The notes under the pieces are model-generated. The model made no database searches and was not told the origin of the DNA. It worked only from the letters and a program-made list of their open reading frames with translations. Positions 8,158 through 19,400 of a DNA stretch of 46,986 bases are shown here, one piece after another. The DNA lies in contig CAICTM010000816.1 in assembly GCA_903772945.1 (NCBI GenBank), positions 1 to 46,986 on the forward strand. Direction: 5' to 3'. Every line of letters begins with the position of its first letter. The first letter of the stretch is position 1. This DNA is from Seminavis robusta (Eukaryota > Bacillariophyta > Bacillariophyceae > Naviculales > Naviculaceae). Made by a program: the position numbers and the translations under genes.

Positions 8158-10199
8158 ATGGATTGACAGCTGACGGCACTCTTTAGGACGAGCCTGTAAC
8201 AGTTTCTGTCTTCCCGTTGCAAGTTCTTACTGGCAGGCACTCCTCCTTTTAAAAGCTAACACAGCATACCGGCACACTACATCAAATAAAGACATTAAAT
8301 GGTTTCGTTTTTACCTGTTCCCCTTCCATTTTGTGCAGCTAGACTACACCCTGTAGTACAAGGAAGTTTCCGTATATGTACTGTACCACCAGTGGCTATT
8401 AACATTCTGCAGCTTCAGCTTCGGCTTCCGAAGCACCGAAGCGCCGAACACTGTGGCTCATCTTTGTCCGTCCCAAAGAGTGCACTTGAGTAGCAGGCAA
8501 GGGGCATCACGTCCACATTGCTCTCTGCACTATCGCCTTCGTGCGTGTGAACTCACGAGCTAGCCAAATACCTACTTGCATCTGTCCGTAACTCCCATAT
8601 CCACTTTGCAAGGCACCTACTAGTACGCATCAGCCAGAAGGTGGTATGTACCGCTGATCTGCTGTTTTACCATCCGGAAAGCTGTTGTTGCCTGCCCCTT
8701 CTTGCCCCAATCTTTCCTTTTCCCCCGGTGACTGTCTTGCAGAGGCTACTACTAGCCACGTTGCATGGAGGAAACTGCTTTGCATGGCTATGGTTTCCGT
8801 TTACAGGGCCGTTGTAGGCGAACCTCCCAAGACCGGAACCACCACTTCACCCCAAAGTACATCGTCACTGAAGGTTCCAGCTGAGTTGCCAAACAAGTGC
8901 TGCGAAGAGCAACAACAACGTTTGGAGCTCTCGCTGAGTGAGGTACCTGGCACTGCATCTTCTGGTAAGGTGTCAACATAATTCTGCATCTCTGAGTTTG
9001 ACTTGACTATGTGATGATCACCAATTGCATCGTGTTTGGCCCACCTTTTGCATCATTGAACAAGCCCCAGGCAACCTCTCTGGTCAGGGCAGCTTGCCTC
9101 TGAATCAACTAGCTAGGAAGCTCTGCAACACACGCATCCATCACCAACCAGCTAACCGAAAGCTTTGGAAACTTTTCTCCCTGATCGAAGCTCAGCAACG
9201 AATTCAGTTACCGTTGAGGTTTTCCGTTCTCTTCTGAAACTGAATCCCAATGCCCTACACCTGAAGGAGCTCAGGCGCCAAGGTTTCTGAGACGAAGAAA
9301 ACAATCTAGTTTCTCAACTTTTGTTTGATACGTTCATGCGATCAGTTACCGGAAGAATTGGGCCTGCTTACTATCCAGTTGGGGGAAAAGACTTTGCCAT
9401 TCTCAACTATCAGCGTCATCCGCTTGGCTTTAGTGTTGGTTATTTCATTTGATTAGTCAGTTTCCGCCATAAATTCAACAATCAACCATCGAAACGCGAA
9501 ATCTATGCCCTTTTCTTTCCTCTCCTCGACAATGAAGCACTCCACAATGGCGGCTTGTAGTAGGTCCGTCTATCGCTGCTTTTTTAAAAGGAAGTGTTGG
9601 TTGTTTCATTTGGTTATCAATCTGTCTTGAACAAAGAACACGTACTCATCATACCGGTATGGTAACAGCGATGATGAGAGCCCATGCTATCGTACAAAAG
9701 CAAAACCAGCTCTCGAACTGCCCTTACAAACAGCTCTTGCTGGCTTTAAATTCCCAATGACGTCAGTACCGGTACGACAAAATCTACGCTTGGACGCACT
9801 TCTGGTGGGCCCAATAAGAAGAAGGTCAACAACGTCTAACAACGTGGCCGCATCAAGCTTGGCCGACCACATACATACTTGATGATCGAAGAAAAAAGCA
9901 AAGAGCTTCGGTGAAGAGGGACTACCAAACGCTGCTGTTTGCTTGTTCTTTTTTCTTTTCAAAAAGAACAAAAGACAAGCAGCAAGCTGGCTGGAAAGTT
10001 TGCTCACGTCGGCGTTGCTGCGTTGTTGCTGAATGAAGCTACCCTCTTTGTCCCAGAATTTTGGATTGTCAACCCCATTAAGACTGTTTTCGAAGTAGCT
10101 CATCTTTGGAGATTTTCTGAAACCACTACCCCTTCAACTACGTACTAGCACATATCGTACCTGCACATCTATCTGAAACATACTCCAGTTTTCCAATAA
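8158..10199. other. Long intergenic stretch, no supported gene
   Basis: It contains TACCGGTA palindromes at about 9653 and 9768, and a CRE/bZIP-type TGACGTCA at about 9758. A minus-strand ATG ORF at 9687-10103 (138 residues, starting MSYFENSLNGVDNPKFW) runs divergently from the next gene. It has no recognisable domain and is doubtful. The ORFs around 8685-9240 lack ATG starts or similarity to anything I know. Confidence 0.4.
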
Positions 10200-11138
10200 A
10201 TGTTGAATATGCACCGTCCTTCCGATCAAGCAAAACTGCTTTTCTTTGCGCTCCTGCGAGGGACTGTGTCGGCGCTGGCAACCGATACCAGGGCAGCAGC
10301 TGCTGGAGTGACTCTGGCAGCGGTCAAGAGTCCTGTACTGGCGCCCAACATCCAGTTACGATTGGCCCAACGAGCCGACGTACCCTCGCTGCAACGATGC
10401 AACCTGGCTACCCTACCCGAAAACTACAACTCTCAATTCTACGTCAATCACATGCGACAATGGCCCGATTTGTGTTTGGTAGCCGAAGATAATAGCATGA
10501 CCGACGGAGGGATGGAACCTGATCGCCCCTTTGGAGGTCCGTCCTTTCTTGGCAACCATAACAACAAGCAGAAATCCAACGTCGTGGCGTACGTCTTGGG
10601 AAAGGTGGAGGAAAGACCACCACATCAAGTGTATGAGTACGATGACGCGATTCAACCCATGTCATGTGATCAGGACCGATTCATTGGACACGTGACATCA
10701 TTGGCCGTATTGCATCCCTACCGACGCAAAGGCCTGGCCGCCGAGTTGATGAAACAGCTGCATTATCATTTGGAAGAGTGCTATGGAGCTGGAGCGGTCG
10801 GGTTACACGTGCGCAAATCCAATGAAGCAGCCTGTCGATTGTACCAGAATTATGGTTACCAAATTGACTTGATCATTCCTGGATATTATCAAGATGGGGA
10901 AGATGCGTACTTTATGAAAAAGCCCTTGCTCCTGTCGGGGCCATCGTCGGTAACTGCCAGAGCCTCGGAGGTACCCAAGTTTCCCTTTTTGGGACGTCGA
11001 CCCCAAAGACCGTGGGAAACTGGTCCTGTGGGTTTGCGTCTTCCACGAGGGTTGCGAGAGGAAGAGCGACCGTCTTATGCGCCCCAGGATCCAGCAGATG
11101 CAGAAGAGACCCCCGAGCTATTGACTGGAAGCATGTAG
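10200..11138 (+). CDS. Naa10/ARD1-like N-terminal acetyltransferase (GNAT fold)
   Basis: A 312-residue protein. The central part matches the catalytic subunit of NatA, which acetylates protein N-termini using acetyl-CoA. It shows RCNLATLPENYNSQFY, then a GNAT core with HVTSLAVLHPYRRKGLAAEL (acetyl-CoA loop R-R-K-G-L-A), LHVRKSNEAACRLYQNYGY, and the end YYQDGEDAYFMKK typical of ARD1. Two features are unusual. A roughly 55-residue N-terminal extension includes a hydrophobic run (LLFFALLRGTVSALA) that looks like a signal peptide. A Pro/Arg-rich tail of about 70 residues follows the fold. Typical Naa10 is cytosolic and near 160-235 residues. The extension could direct this copy to a membrane compartment or plastid; alternatively translation could begin at an internal codon. 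Single exon. Confidence 0.85.
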   Translation: MLNMHRPSDQAKLLFFALLRGTVSALATDTRAAAAGVTLAAVKSPVLAPNIQLRLAQRADVPSLQRCNLATLPENYNSQFYVNHMRQWPDLCLVAEDNSMTDGGMEPDRPFGGPSFLGNHNNKQKSNVVAYVLGKVEERPPHQVYEYDDAIQPMSCDQDRFIGHVTSLAVLHPYRRKGLAAELMKQLHYHLEECYGAGAVGLHVRKSNEAACRLYQNYGYQIDLIIPGYYQDGEDAYFMKKPLLLSGPSSVTARASEVPKFPFLGRRPQRPWETGPVGLRLPRGLREEERPSYAPQDPADAEETPELLTGSM

Positions 11139-12245
11139 AAAATCGAGAAGGGCGTCACCACACGCAGCAATCACAACAAATTTTGAGCATACCCCATCTT
11201 TCTTCAATAAACTTTGAACAGCAACAGAAACAAAGCATATGGAACCCGATTGCATCGAACTGATTAGGCACAGTTGCAATGCAAGGAAAAATAATTAGTT
11301 TACACATCATACATACCGCCCACGCACTTGGCACGATGCAGGTAGCTTCAACGCTGCGCATGTACTAGTAGTCAGGAGCGCAATAGATACTACTTATGCA
11401 TAGTAGTAGAACCCTGAGCCCGCTGTCACGTACCGTATGTTTAAAGCATCATCCAAACTTGAAGCGCATCATGCATATGCCTGGTGATGAGATTTGTTAT
11501 GGAGCCGTCTCGTTCTTTCCCCACGCCGAGCAACGGGGCCTACTTTGTGCAATGAAAGCACGGCTAATGGAACGTTGGCTGGTACAGTTCCTTGGCTGCC
11601 GCCCATCACCTGTCCGGCTGGACTAGACTTCAGCCAACTCATCTGGCTGACCATGGAGCAATTGCTTTCGCTTTCGCTTTCGCTAACAGGTTTCACGTTC
11701 ACCGATGCATCTATTTACATGCAGTGCGTGCAGTCGAGCGAGACCACATTCGCGACATCAAAGGCCGAGGAATCGATTCAGCTGAACTCCAACACACTTG
11801 AACTTTATCGAGACTCTTCTCCCACACAGTACCCATTCATCCTTTGCCTTGTACCTCTAAATCAGGTTGTCCTTCCTTATATCCAGCTTGTTTCCCCGCA
11901 CCTACTAATTCGTTCTTCACTGCTTGCTCGCTTGGCCTTCCGAAGACCTTTGCTCTCTGATTCGATTCTAAAAGCTCCGCCAGCTAAAGCAACAGGGTGT
12001 TGCACCGCGGCCCGACTTGTACAGCGAGTCTCTAATGGTTAATGGATTCGCCTATGTAAGATTATATGTAAAGGTTTAGTTCTTGAAAAAGACACTTTCT
12101 GTGTTGTGTCAAAAGGGAAACTGGTAGCCAGATTTTGCTCCTCCCAGCCAACGGAGCTGGGATTGAAGATTCCTGTCGATTTTGTAGTTTACCGGTAATG
12201 TTGATTCATTGCTTGATTGCGTTGTTAGGAGACAGGCGTCAACTT
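11139..12245. other. Intergenic stretch between convergent genes, no supported gene
   Basis: An open plus-strand frame at 11494-12042 lacks an early ATG and includes a short Leu/Ser run from a CTTTCG repeat at about 11665-11685. I do not call it a gene. There is a TACCGGTA at about 12190. Confidence 0.4.
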
Positions 12246-12926
12246 TCACACCAACAAAATGGTATGTTCGTCGTCTTCTGCTGCCACCTTGGTCGCAATT
12301 GAGTTTTCGCCATCCATCATGATCTGGTCATCCTCCTTGGTGAAGCAATACATCATCAACTTGCACCACAACAAGGAAATGGCCAAGGTCACGACACTGA
12401 AGAGAATCTGGATATTCATTCCCAACAAGATATCGGTGACAGTCCATGCCAAGCAAACTCCCACAAGGGCGCCCACGACAAAGCGGCATTCCAGATGCAA
12501 AATCACTTCTTCGAGAAGTGCATTTTGATCATGATGGCGATGAGATGGAGGCAGGGATGCCTCAAAGACAATTGTAATGACAGATCTCAAGAAACCCAAT
12601 GTCAAAATCGCCATGAAGGATGTAAAGGCACTCCATACCAAACTAAGCAGAATGATCTCCGTCTTGGACCTTGTCATGAGGTCATTTTCCCACAAAGCAA
12701 TCACCAGAAAGTTGGCACCAAGGGTGGAGAACTGAACGAAAAATCCAACAAGTAGCCCGATTATCAAAGAGTGGTTCTTGAAAGAGGCAAATAGAGGCAT
12801 AGAGGGGGCATTACGATTGTTGGTTGCTTCGTCGTGGTTGGACACATCAGAAGCAGATTCGTGGTGGGTATCCTCTTCCAATTTGAGGTACTCGTATTCG
12901 GTGGGAGCCTGTTGGAGGTCTGTCAT
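12246..12926 (-). CDS. Small four-segment membrane protein, unknown function
   Basis: A 226-residue protein. After about 60 hydrophilic, acidic residues (MTDLQQAPTEYEYLKLEED) come four likely membrane helices: around HSLIIGLLVGFFVQFSTLGA, IILLSLVWSAFTSFMAILTL, VVGALVGVCLAWTVTDIL and ILFSVVTLAISLLW. A short acidic cytosol-like tail with DDQIMMDGEN follows. I do not recognise the family. The frame is open further upstream to 13247, but that part is unlike the rest and ATG 12926 begins the plausible protein. The upstream region contains GTCGAGTC repeats near 13240. Confidence 0.6.
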   Translation of the reverse strand: MTDLQQAPTEYEYLKLEEDTHHESASDVSNHDEATNNRNAPSMPLFASFKNHSLIIGLLVGFFVQFSTLGANFLVIALWENDLMTRSKTEIILLSLVWSAFTSFMAILTLGFLRSVITIVFEASLPPSHRHHDQNALLEEVILHLECRFVVGALVGVCLAWTVTDILLGMNIQILFSVVTLAISLLWCKLMMYCFTKEDDQIMMDGENSIATKVAAEDDEHTILLV

Positions 12927-13837
12927 TGTGCCTGGGTGGACGGGTGGAAGGAAAGAAACACGGAAGTTGGGATGCACGGGATGAGGAAGAAAAACTCGTT
13001 GATTGTTCTGAAAAATGGGTTGAGAGGAATCTCTGCTTCTTGCAACTCTTTTTCTTGCCAGATGCTTCGAGGAAAGTATCAATTCAGTGAGTATTCGAGG
13101 ACAGCCGATGCTAGCTAGTAGCCAGGTGGTGAGAGCAAAGGCCAGTGGAGTGGGTCTTGACGAAAACTCAGTGCTGTGATGAAGAATGAAGAAATGATGC
13201 CAGATCGTAGCCAGCAGAAAATCCCAAAGAGAGCCGAGTCGAGTCAAGTCGAGTCATTGACACAATGTCGCAAGAGAGAGAAACGGTACCCCAGGGCTTA
13301 ATTTCGTTGAGAACTATTAATTAATTACTCTTCTGCAGCAGCTCAAAACCTCAACAACTTTTAACGCGATAACACGATGTACAGTCGTATGCATACCGGT
13401 ATTGCTGGCCATGATGGCACACCAGGTGCTGGTGATCTCCACCTGGCTTATCTACCTGGTACTAGTACAGTACAATCAACAAGGATACTCATTCATACAC
13501 CACCATCTGGTGAAGCATTATGTGGAATGGCCTGCTCTATGGAGACATGTGTGAGGTGAGGCCACATGGGAAGAACCAGCAATGTGCGTCCTGTCTCATG
13601 TGGAATGAGAGTCGAGTCATTGGAGACTCTAGCTGAGATCTGGCTGAAGGCAGGTTAGCCCCGATTTGCTGACAAGGTCGCACGGTACCAGGACATGCCA
13701 CTCCTCCTAGCTAGCTGCGTGTGGCGGTATCAGTTTCCACCTGATCAATTGAATTCCGGTCCTGACTGATTGACAGACGATAATGCAATGCAGGTCAACT
13801 TTGAGTAATGCAGTAATGATTGAACAGATCCAGATAA

Positions 13838-13852
13838 CCCCCCCCCCCCCCC
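13838..13852 (+). repeat. C15 homopolymer
   Basis: Fifteen consecutive C bases. The length is likely to vary between reads and strains. Confidence 0.9.
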
Positions 13853-13970
13853 TCTCCACGCTGCTGGCTGCTAGTTGTGCTATCATAGCTAGCAACTACT
13901 ATCAATACCGATACGCTGTACCGTACCGTACTGTACTGGCAGCTACCTCGTTAGCTACTGCCACTACTAC

Positions 13971-14021
13971 TAGCTAGCTAGACTATGCTAGCTAGCTCTA
14001 GCTAGCTACTAGCTAGCTACC
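13971..14021. repeat. AGCTAGCT/CTAG microsatellite block
   Basis: Overlapping TAGCTAGC units with small interruptions. The same unit occurs at many other intergenic sites here (for example near 22920, 33999, 38360 and 44060). Confidence 0.85.
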
Positions 14022-14198
14022 AGGAGTCGAGTCTGGCGAGACAAGACTTCGCAAAGTCCCGCAGAAACCCTAATGTTTAACCCCAATGACAAAGTAGCCG
14101 TTGGTTTTTCATTCTTGTTTTGTTGTTCCGATGAGCACGTTTCAAAGCTGTCTCTGCTCGGCGTCTCGACTCCGCGCCAAAATTAAATGCTCGTCACG

Positions 14199-14224
14199 CG
14201 AAAGCTCCTCACAAATTCGGTTTG
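14199..14224 (+). promoter_or_regulatory. Promoter segment with CTCACAAATT at 14208-14217
   Basis: The element ends 27 bases before the ATG of the next gene. The whole 26-base segment is repeated exactly at 2110-2135 on the other strand. I infer a transcription-start (initiator-like) role from position. Confidence 0.5.
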
Positions 14225-14244
14225 CAAAACATCGAACCTAGCCA

Positions 14245-16095
14245 ATGACAACACCATCACAATCCTATAGTACGCCGTCCTCACCAAAGTCCACAGCCGC
14301 GAAGAAGAGAAGCACTACCCCAAAGACACCCAGTTCCACCAAGAAGAAGAAACGTACTCAGACACCAGCGCAGAAGCTGCGAAAGGCCGAGCGCCGTAGG
14401 GAGCGAGACGCAGAAAAGAAGGAAGCCGCTGCAAGACAAGCCGTCGAAGAGGAGGAAGCCGCTGCAAGAAAAGCCGTCGAAGAGGAGGAAGCCGCTGCAA
14501 GAAAAGCCGCCGAGGATAAAGCGAAGAAAGAAAGAAGGGCTGTAAAGGATAAGGCACGACACGCTCGAAACAAGGAAGCAGCAGCAGCAGCTAGAGCAGC
14601 CGCAATGTCAACACAGAACACCCCAAGCGCGCCAAGCAACACCGGTCCTCTCATTGACCCAAATGTATTGAAGCTGTTGTCGCCCACTCAAAGAGGGCAC
14701 TACATGAGTTCGCAGTATATTGCGCACACGTCGGCAAAAGCAAACGAGACCAAACGCGCCGTAGCCAGGGACACAAACGAGTCCATCGAAAATAGCCGAG
14801 TATCGGACGTCGGGCTCTTCGGATCTATGTACAATGAAACGCCTGCTGCAGCAACGGCACCCACGGCAACAGCCGGCTTCGGCGCCACGGCACCGGCAAC
14901 AGCCGCTGGGACGCATGGCGCGGACCATGCCGGTGGTGGCTTTGGCATGCCCGGCACGGCTCCAAATCCAGTTCCACCGGCCTCGAGCAGCGGGTACCAG
15001 TACTCGCAGCCCCACCAGAGCAACGTCCCACCTGCCAATGAAGCAGCGTTCAGCGCCTCGAAGCAGGCGCCCTTCAGTCCTCCCCCGTTTGGACCAACCC
15101 ATGCTGCCCCGTACGCCGCAGCTCCTGGGCCATTCAACGCTCAGTTTGACACGCCGTTCTCCCCTCAGCGGCCACAGGCCCAGGCAACGAATCAAGGGCC
15201 ACCACCTCCAAGCGCCGCCTGGGTTGGTACCCCCCAGCCACCCCAGCCACGTGGGTATGCTTCGCCGCCTCCAGCCAGTTTTACGAGTCCAACGACTCCA
15301 AGCGGCGGCCAGCCTTTCACGGCTACAAATGGGGTCCCAGCCACGGCATCCGTATCCGCTGGCAACGGATTCGGCGCCAACAATGCGACTTTTACGCCGC
15401 AGCGCCCAACTGGCCACGCTGGCTTTACGACGGCCTCGAGCGGAACGCAGCCCTTTGGCTCGCCTCCGCCGCAGCAGAACGCGACATGGGCTACGCCTCA
15501 ACCGACCTATTATGCACGGAATGCCTCGGCTGCTGGCTTTGCCCCCCCCCAGCCATCGGGGAAGCCGGGTCTTACCACCCCGACGACGCAGCAACACGCT
15601 GCAAGAGCTCCCGCTGGAGCCAAACACCAGATTGGGGCAGAAGTGATTTACTGGCCGCAGGATGGAGGCAGGTTCCCTGCGCACGTCCTCCGCGTCGATG
15701 CAAAAGATGGCCTACCGGTCTACGCAATCAAGAAGGTTGCTAACGGCGAAACGGTCCAATCTGTGGACCAGAAGTTGTTGTCGGAAACAGCATGGGTCTA
15801 TACCGGGCCCGGGGGGGACGAGGACGACACTCAAATGCCAGACCCAACCCATAACCACTTCGATGGCGAGTCCGCGGAGACGGAACATCTTTTTTCGCCG
15901 GGAAAAGGATCTAAGAAAAAAGCGGCCGCGCACATTCCCCGTGACCGCGCTCACTTCGACGCACGGCGTCACAATAGTGCCCGAGACCCTAAGAAGGTCC
16001 ATCGACATGGGGATGGCACCCCTGCGGACAGCAGCCATGCTGACGGCACCCCTTTGAAGAGCACCCCTGGGGCCAGCAGCAGCCACCAAAAGTAG
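14245..16095 (+). CDS. Coiled-coil, proline-rich protein with C-terminal Tudor-like domain, unknown family
   Basis: A 616-residue single-exon protein. Residues 1-55 are Ser/Thr/Lys-rich with nuclear-localisation-like runs (STKKKKRT). About 55-125 form a Glu/Ala/Lys/Arg coiled coil with three 11-residue EEEAAARKAVE-type repeats. Residues about 137-162 hold a helical motif (DPNVLKLLSPTQRGHY) that also occurs in the 37131-37985 gene. Then follow about 300 residues of Pro/Ala/Gly/Ser low complexity. Residues about 460-522 form a compact domain (QIGAEVIYWPQDGGRFPAHV, then DGLPVYAIKK, GETVQSVDQKLL) with the look of a Tudor/Agenet module. The tail is basic. Family function is unknown; a chromatin or nucleic-acid-linked role is only an inference. 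Its promoter segment is copied at 2110-2135 and part of its Tudor-like domain at 38921-39047. Confidence 0.7.
   Translation: MTTPSQSYSTPSSPKSTAAKKRSTTPKTPSSTKKKKRTQTPAQKLRKAERRRERDAEKKEAAARQAVEEEEAAARKAVEEEEAAARKAAEDKAKKERRAVKDKARHARNKEAAAAARAAAMSTQNTPSAPSNTGPLIDPNVLKLLSPTQRGHYMSSQYIAHTSAKANETKRAVARDTNESIENSRVSDVGLFGSMYNETPAAATAPTATAGFGATAPATAAGTHGADHAGGGFGMPGTAPNPVPPASSSGYQYSQPHQSNVPPANEAAFSASKQAPFSPPPFGPTHAAPYAAAPGPFNAQFDTPFSPQRPQAQATNQGPPPPSAAWVGTPQPPQPRGYASPPPASFTSPTTPSGGQPFTATNGVPATASVSAGNGFGANNATFTPQRPTGHAGFTTASSGTQPFGSPPPQQNATWATPQPTYYARNASAAGFAPPQPSGKPGLTTPTTQQHAARAPAGAKHQIGAEVIYWPQDGGRFPAHVLRVDAKDGLPVYAIKKVANGETVQSVDQKLLSETAWVYTGPGGDEDDTQMPDPTHNHFDGESAETEHLFSPGKGSKKKAAAHIPRDRAHFDARRHNSARDPKKVHRHGDGTPADSSHADGTPLKSTPGASSSHQK
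14419..14517 (+). repeat. Three 33-base tandem units in the coiled coil
   Basis: In-frame copies encode (E/K)EAAAR(Q/K)AVE-like units of 11 residues. This is a helical length suited to coiled-coil extension. Confidence 0.75.
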
Positions 16096-16490
16096 GCTAC
16101 ATTCATCATCATGTCCAAAAATTGACCACGTACACATGGTCCAAAATCGACGACGAACACACAGAACATGCAAGCAAAGTCGGTCGTATTCATAGGCTCC
16201 CCAAACGGATGGGTAGTAGCCTTCTTCAAAATGATGAGCCAAATTACAAAATAGGAAATAAAACAAATTTACAATCATTGAAACCAAACTTGACTACTGT
16301 CCACTATGCTTTACTTTGAAACTCTTCTCAATCGGCACAGCAACGTGGGTTGTAGCCCTCACATTGTCTGCGCTACCGGTACCGATACGAAGGAAGGCCC
16401 CTGATTATGAAACGCTTTGTGCTTTTTTATATCACAAATAGTCTTTTTTACGTTGTCTTACTCAAAGCGGCAATGTTCTAACTTTGGACT
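16096..16490. other. Short gap between convergent genes
   Basis: AT-rich 3' flanks of the genes on either side, with a TACCGGTACCG at about 16374. Nothing coding is seen. Confidence 0.5.
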
Positions 16491-19400
16491 TCAACCAAAT
16501 GTGTCATCAGTCAGATTCTGCTCCAGTTTCGCTCGTCTTCGTTCCCGCAACTTGCGACGACGTTTCAATGCTGCTGCGCGACGCCGTTCCTTCCTTGCCC
16601 TTTCTCGCTCTTCTTCAGTCATGTTGTTGGCCGAATCACCATCGGAATCCGATTCATCACGTCTCTCGACAGCCGGACTCAGAGCACGCCCATTGGCCCT
16701 CGACTTTCGCGACGCTCTAGTACTGTTGGTGCGTTTGCTTGCTGTCGTTTGAGACACTTTTGAGGAAGAATCCTTGGAAGAAGATATCTTCTCTCTCTTT
16801 GAGGCCTTCTTTGTGGCCTTCGTCGACTGTTTCGTCGACGAGACCTTGCTGCTGGATACTCGCTTGGAAGATTTATCAACCAACCCTCCTGTCTCTCTCT
16901 CTGGCTGTGGTCCGTTGCTCGGGATTGGTGATTTTGCTCTTCTGGGACTTGGTGATCGAGTCGCTGGCCGTGGTGGGCTTAGAGACCCTTTTGCTTCATT
17001 CGTTGAGATATGTGGGGCTTTGTCGTCGTGGGTGCCGTGCGATCGTGGAGGGCTTGGAGATTTTGAACGTGCCTTGATGGCTTGCTTACTGCTACTTCGT
17101 TTCGATTTGCCCTTGATTTGATCGGAAACCAGAAGAGAGGGAGAGGAAACGTTTGAATCTTTGTGCTCGTTGACTGGATTGACCACAATGTTTTTTGATG
17201 CAGCCTTTTCGCCGTCAATAGGTTTTGAGGTGGAGGCTGGCTTTTTCTTCCGCCCGTCCTCGTTGATATCAGCTTTCTTTGTTTTTGTCTTTTTCACTTC
17301 TTTCTCTGCGCGTTTCGGATCAGGCACTGACGGTTTGACCGCAGCATCTTGGACATTCTCTTCGTCTTCAGAGCTGAGAAAGTCAAAGTTGTATTGGCTG
17401 CTGGACGGTGTAGATCGTGACGATGGTTTTGTCGGGTTTCGGCTATTCTTCGAGGGTGAGCCCTTCGTTTCGCTCTTCTTGGAAGAAGAGGCAGTGCGCG
17501 CCGTCCCTGTAGTCTTCAAGGTGGCTATTACTGTCTCGTCATGCTGCGTGTTTCCTGAGGCTTTCTTCTGAGTTGCTTTTTTCTTCTCGTCGCTCACAGG
17601 CAAGACCTTGGCCTGGGCACTCATATCTGAATCAGATTCCTTCCGGTCGTCAACAAGGCTCTTCTTACGAGAGTCCGCAACGTGCTGTTTGAGCCTCTCC
17701 GGTTTCTCGACCGTGTCAGAAGACTTCTTCCTTGATTTTTCAGTGTTCCTATGGTGTTGCTCTTCACCATCGACACCCGGTGAAGATGGACTTTTCTTGT
17801 TGGGAGGTGTTTCGGCCCTCTTGCCTCTCTTGTGACGCTCTTCGACAAACTCGAGTGCTGTCTCTGCGCGGCGTGAAGTCTTCTTTCCATGACTGCTCTT
17901 CTTCTTTTCTCCTGAAGCGGGCACAGATGCCGATGGAGTCGTCGAGAGAGCAGGACCCTCTCGAGCGTACTTCGACGCCACTGCATTACGCAGACTTTTC
18001 ATGGCTTTGCTGGTTTTACTCTTCTCTTCTGCTTCACTCTTCTTTTGGCGCGTCATGGACTCCCTCAACAAAGATGGGCCATCAAAATCGCCCGATTTGA
18101 AACCACAGACCAGCTGCTCCTGCTTCTTCTCGATCCAACCGAAGGTTGAACTAACCAAGTTGGACATGAAGTTCTCAGCAAACCCCCCTTCTTCGTCAAA
18201 GAACTCGAGGTCAGACTCATCCTCCGTTTCTACGATTGATATGAAAGAATCGTAGCTGGAATCAGTGACAGAACCACTTGTTGACTCGGAGATATCGCTG
18301 GAAACATTGCTGCTTCCAGAACCATAGTTATCACCATCTCCATCTCCATCTCCATCTCCATGCTGGTCAGACATTGGAAACTCCTGAAGATCAGACGCAG
18401 AACTTGAACTTTTCGAAGCAGCACTGATTGCCAAATTGAAGTCGTAGTCCAAAGAAACAACTCCGTTTTCCGTGCTTTGTTTTTTCTTGAGGTTCCGTTT
18501 GTTGTCCGTCGTAATCTCAATTTCCTCGTCATCCTCGTCCTCCAAGTCTACAAAGTTCGGGTTGAAATTGCCTCCTTTCTCAGAATTGCTTTTGTCTGCG
18601 CGGGGTGTATTGCTTCTAGGCCGCGGGGGTTCTTCGTGATCGCTGGAGAACAGGCTCCCGTTGCTAAGGTTATCCAAAAGTGCATTGGCTTTGTCATCCT
18701 CGTCTTTTCGAGACAAGCGATTAGGCGAGGATCGTTTCGGGGTTGAATCTCTGCTCTGCCTCTCCAGCCTCTCCAGCCTTGGTGTGTTTCGGCCGGAGGC
18801 TTTGGTCTGCTCTTCTCTCAGTTTCTTTCCTTGTTGCATTTCCTGTTTTTCAAGCTCGTTCTGCCTGGCCACTCTATCTAGAGTTTCGTCGATCTTTATG
18901 CTGTAGTTGACTGGTGCATCGTCCTTGTCAAGTGGGACAACTCGTTCGAACTCCCTGTCAATGTCCAGATTTGCGCCGTCGTCAGTGTCACTGTCATCAA
19001 GCACGGCTTCTTCAAGTTTTGGACTTGTTGCACTCTTCGGACTGTTCACTGCCCCAACACGTGTGCCACTCGGCAATTCTTCGAGGCTAGCGAAAGTATC
19101 TCCATCAGAATGTTCAGCCTCCTTTGCATCCTCCACTTCAAGCCTACTTCCATCTGGCTCAAGACGATCTTCGTGGTCGTTTTGTTCGATGTCAGGCCGA
19201 CCAAGAGCAACTGGCCCTTTGTCTTCTTCATCATCTAAACAGTTCAAGATCTCGTTGCCACGAGATTCAGTGCTCTTCAACTCGTCTTGGAGAATATGAT
19301 TTGTTGGAGATTCAACAAAGGCATCCTTTCGCGGGATTTCCATGTGTGGGGCATCCCTGCGTGGTCCATCTGTGCGAGTCGCTTCAATGCGCCGACTCTC

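Larger units (their letters stand above)
12927..14198. other. Intergenic stretch rich in simple repeats
   Basis: No supported gene. It holds GAGTCGAGTCAAGTCGAGTC at about 13233-13252, a TACCGGTA at about 13396, a C homopolymer, a GTACCGTACCGTACTGTACTG run near 13917 and a CTAG-rich block. Confidence 0.6.

Noticed and set aside
9687..10103. 138-residue minus-strand ORF with an ATG
   Set aside because: Possible, but no motif, no splice or promoter support and mixed composition, so it is left as a note in the gap entry.
11494..12042. 182-residue plus-strand frame
   Set aside because: It has no ATG at its start, contains a simple-repeat Ser/Leu run, and shows no recognisable domain.
12927..13247. 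Upstream extension of the small membrane protein
   Set aside because: Its composition differs from the rest, and the better start at 12926 directly precedes the acidic N-terminus.
14834..15646. Second plus-strand frame of 270 residues in the same gene
   Set aside because: Shadow of the Pro/Ala-rich frame, with a low-complexity Arg/Pro/Gln product. The main frame contains the conserved C-terminal domain.
14608..15684. Minus-strand 358-residue open frame inside the coiled-coil gene
   Set aside because: It is Trp/Arg/Gly-rich, the expected antisense of a Pro/Ala-rich coding region.
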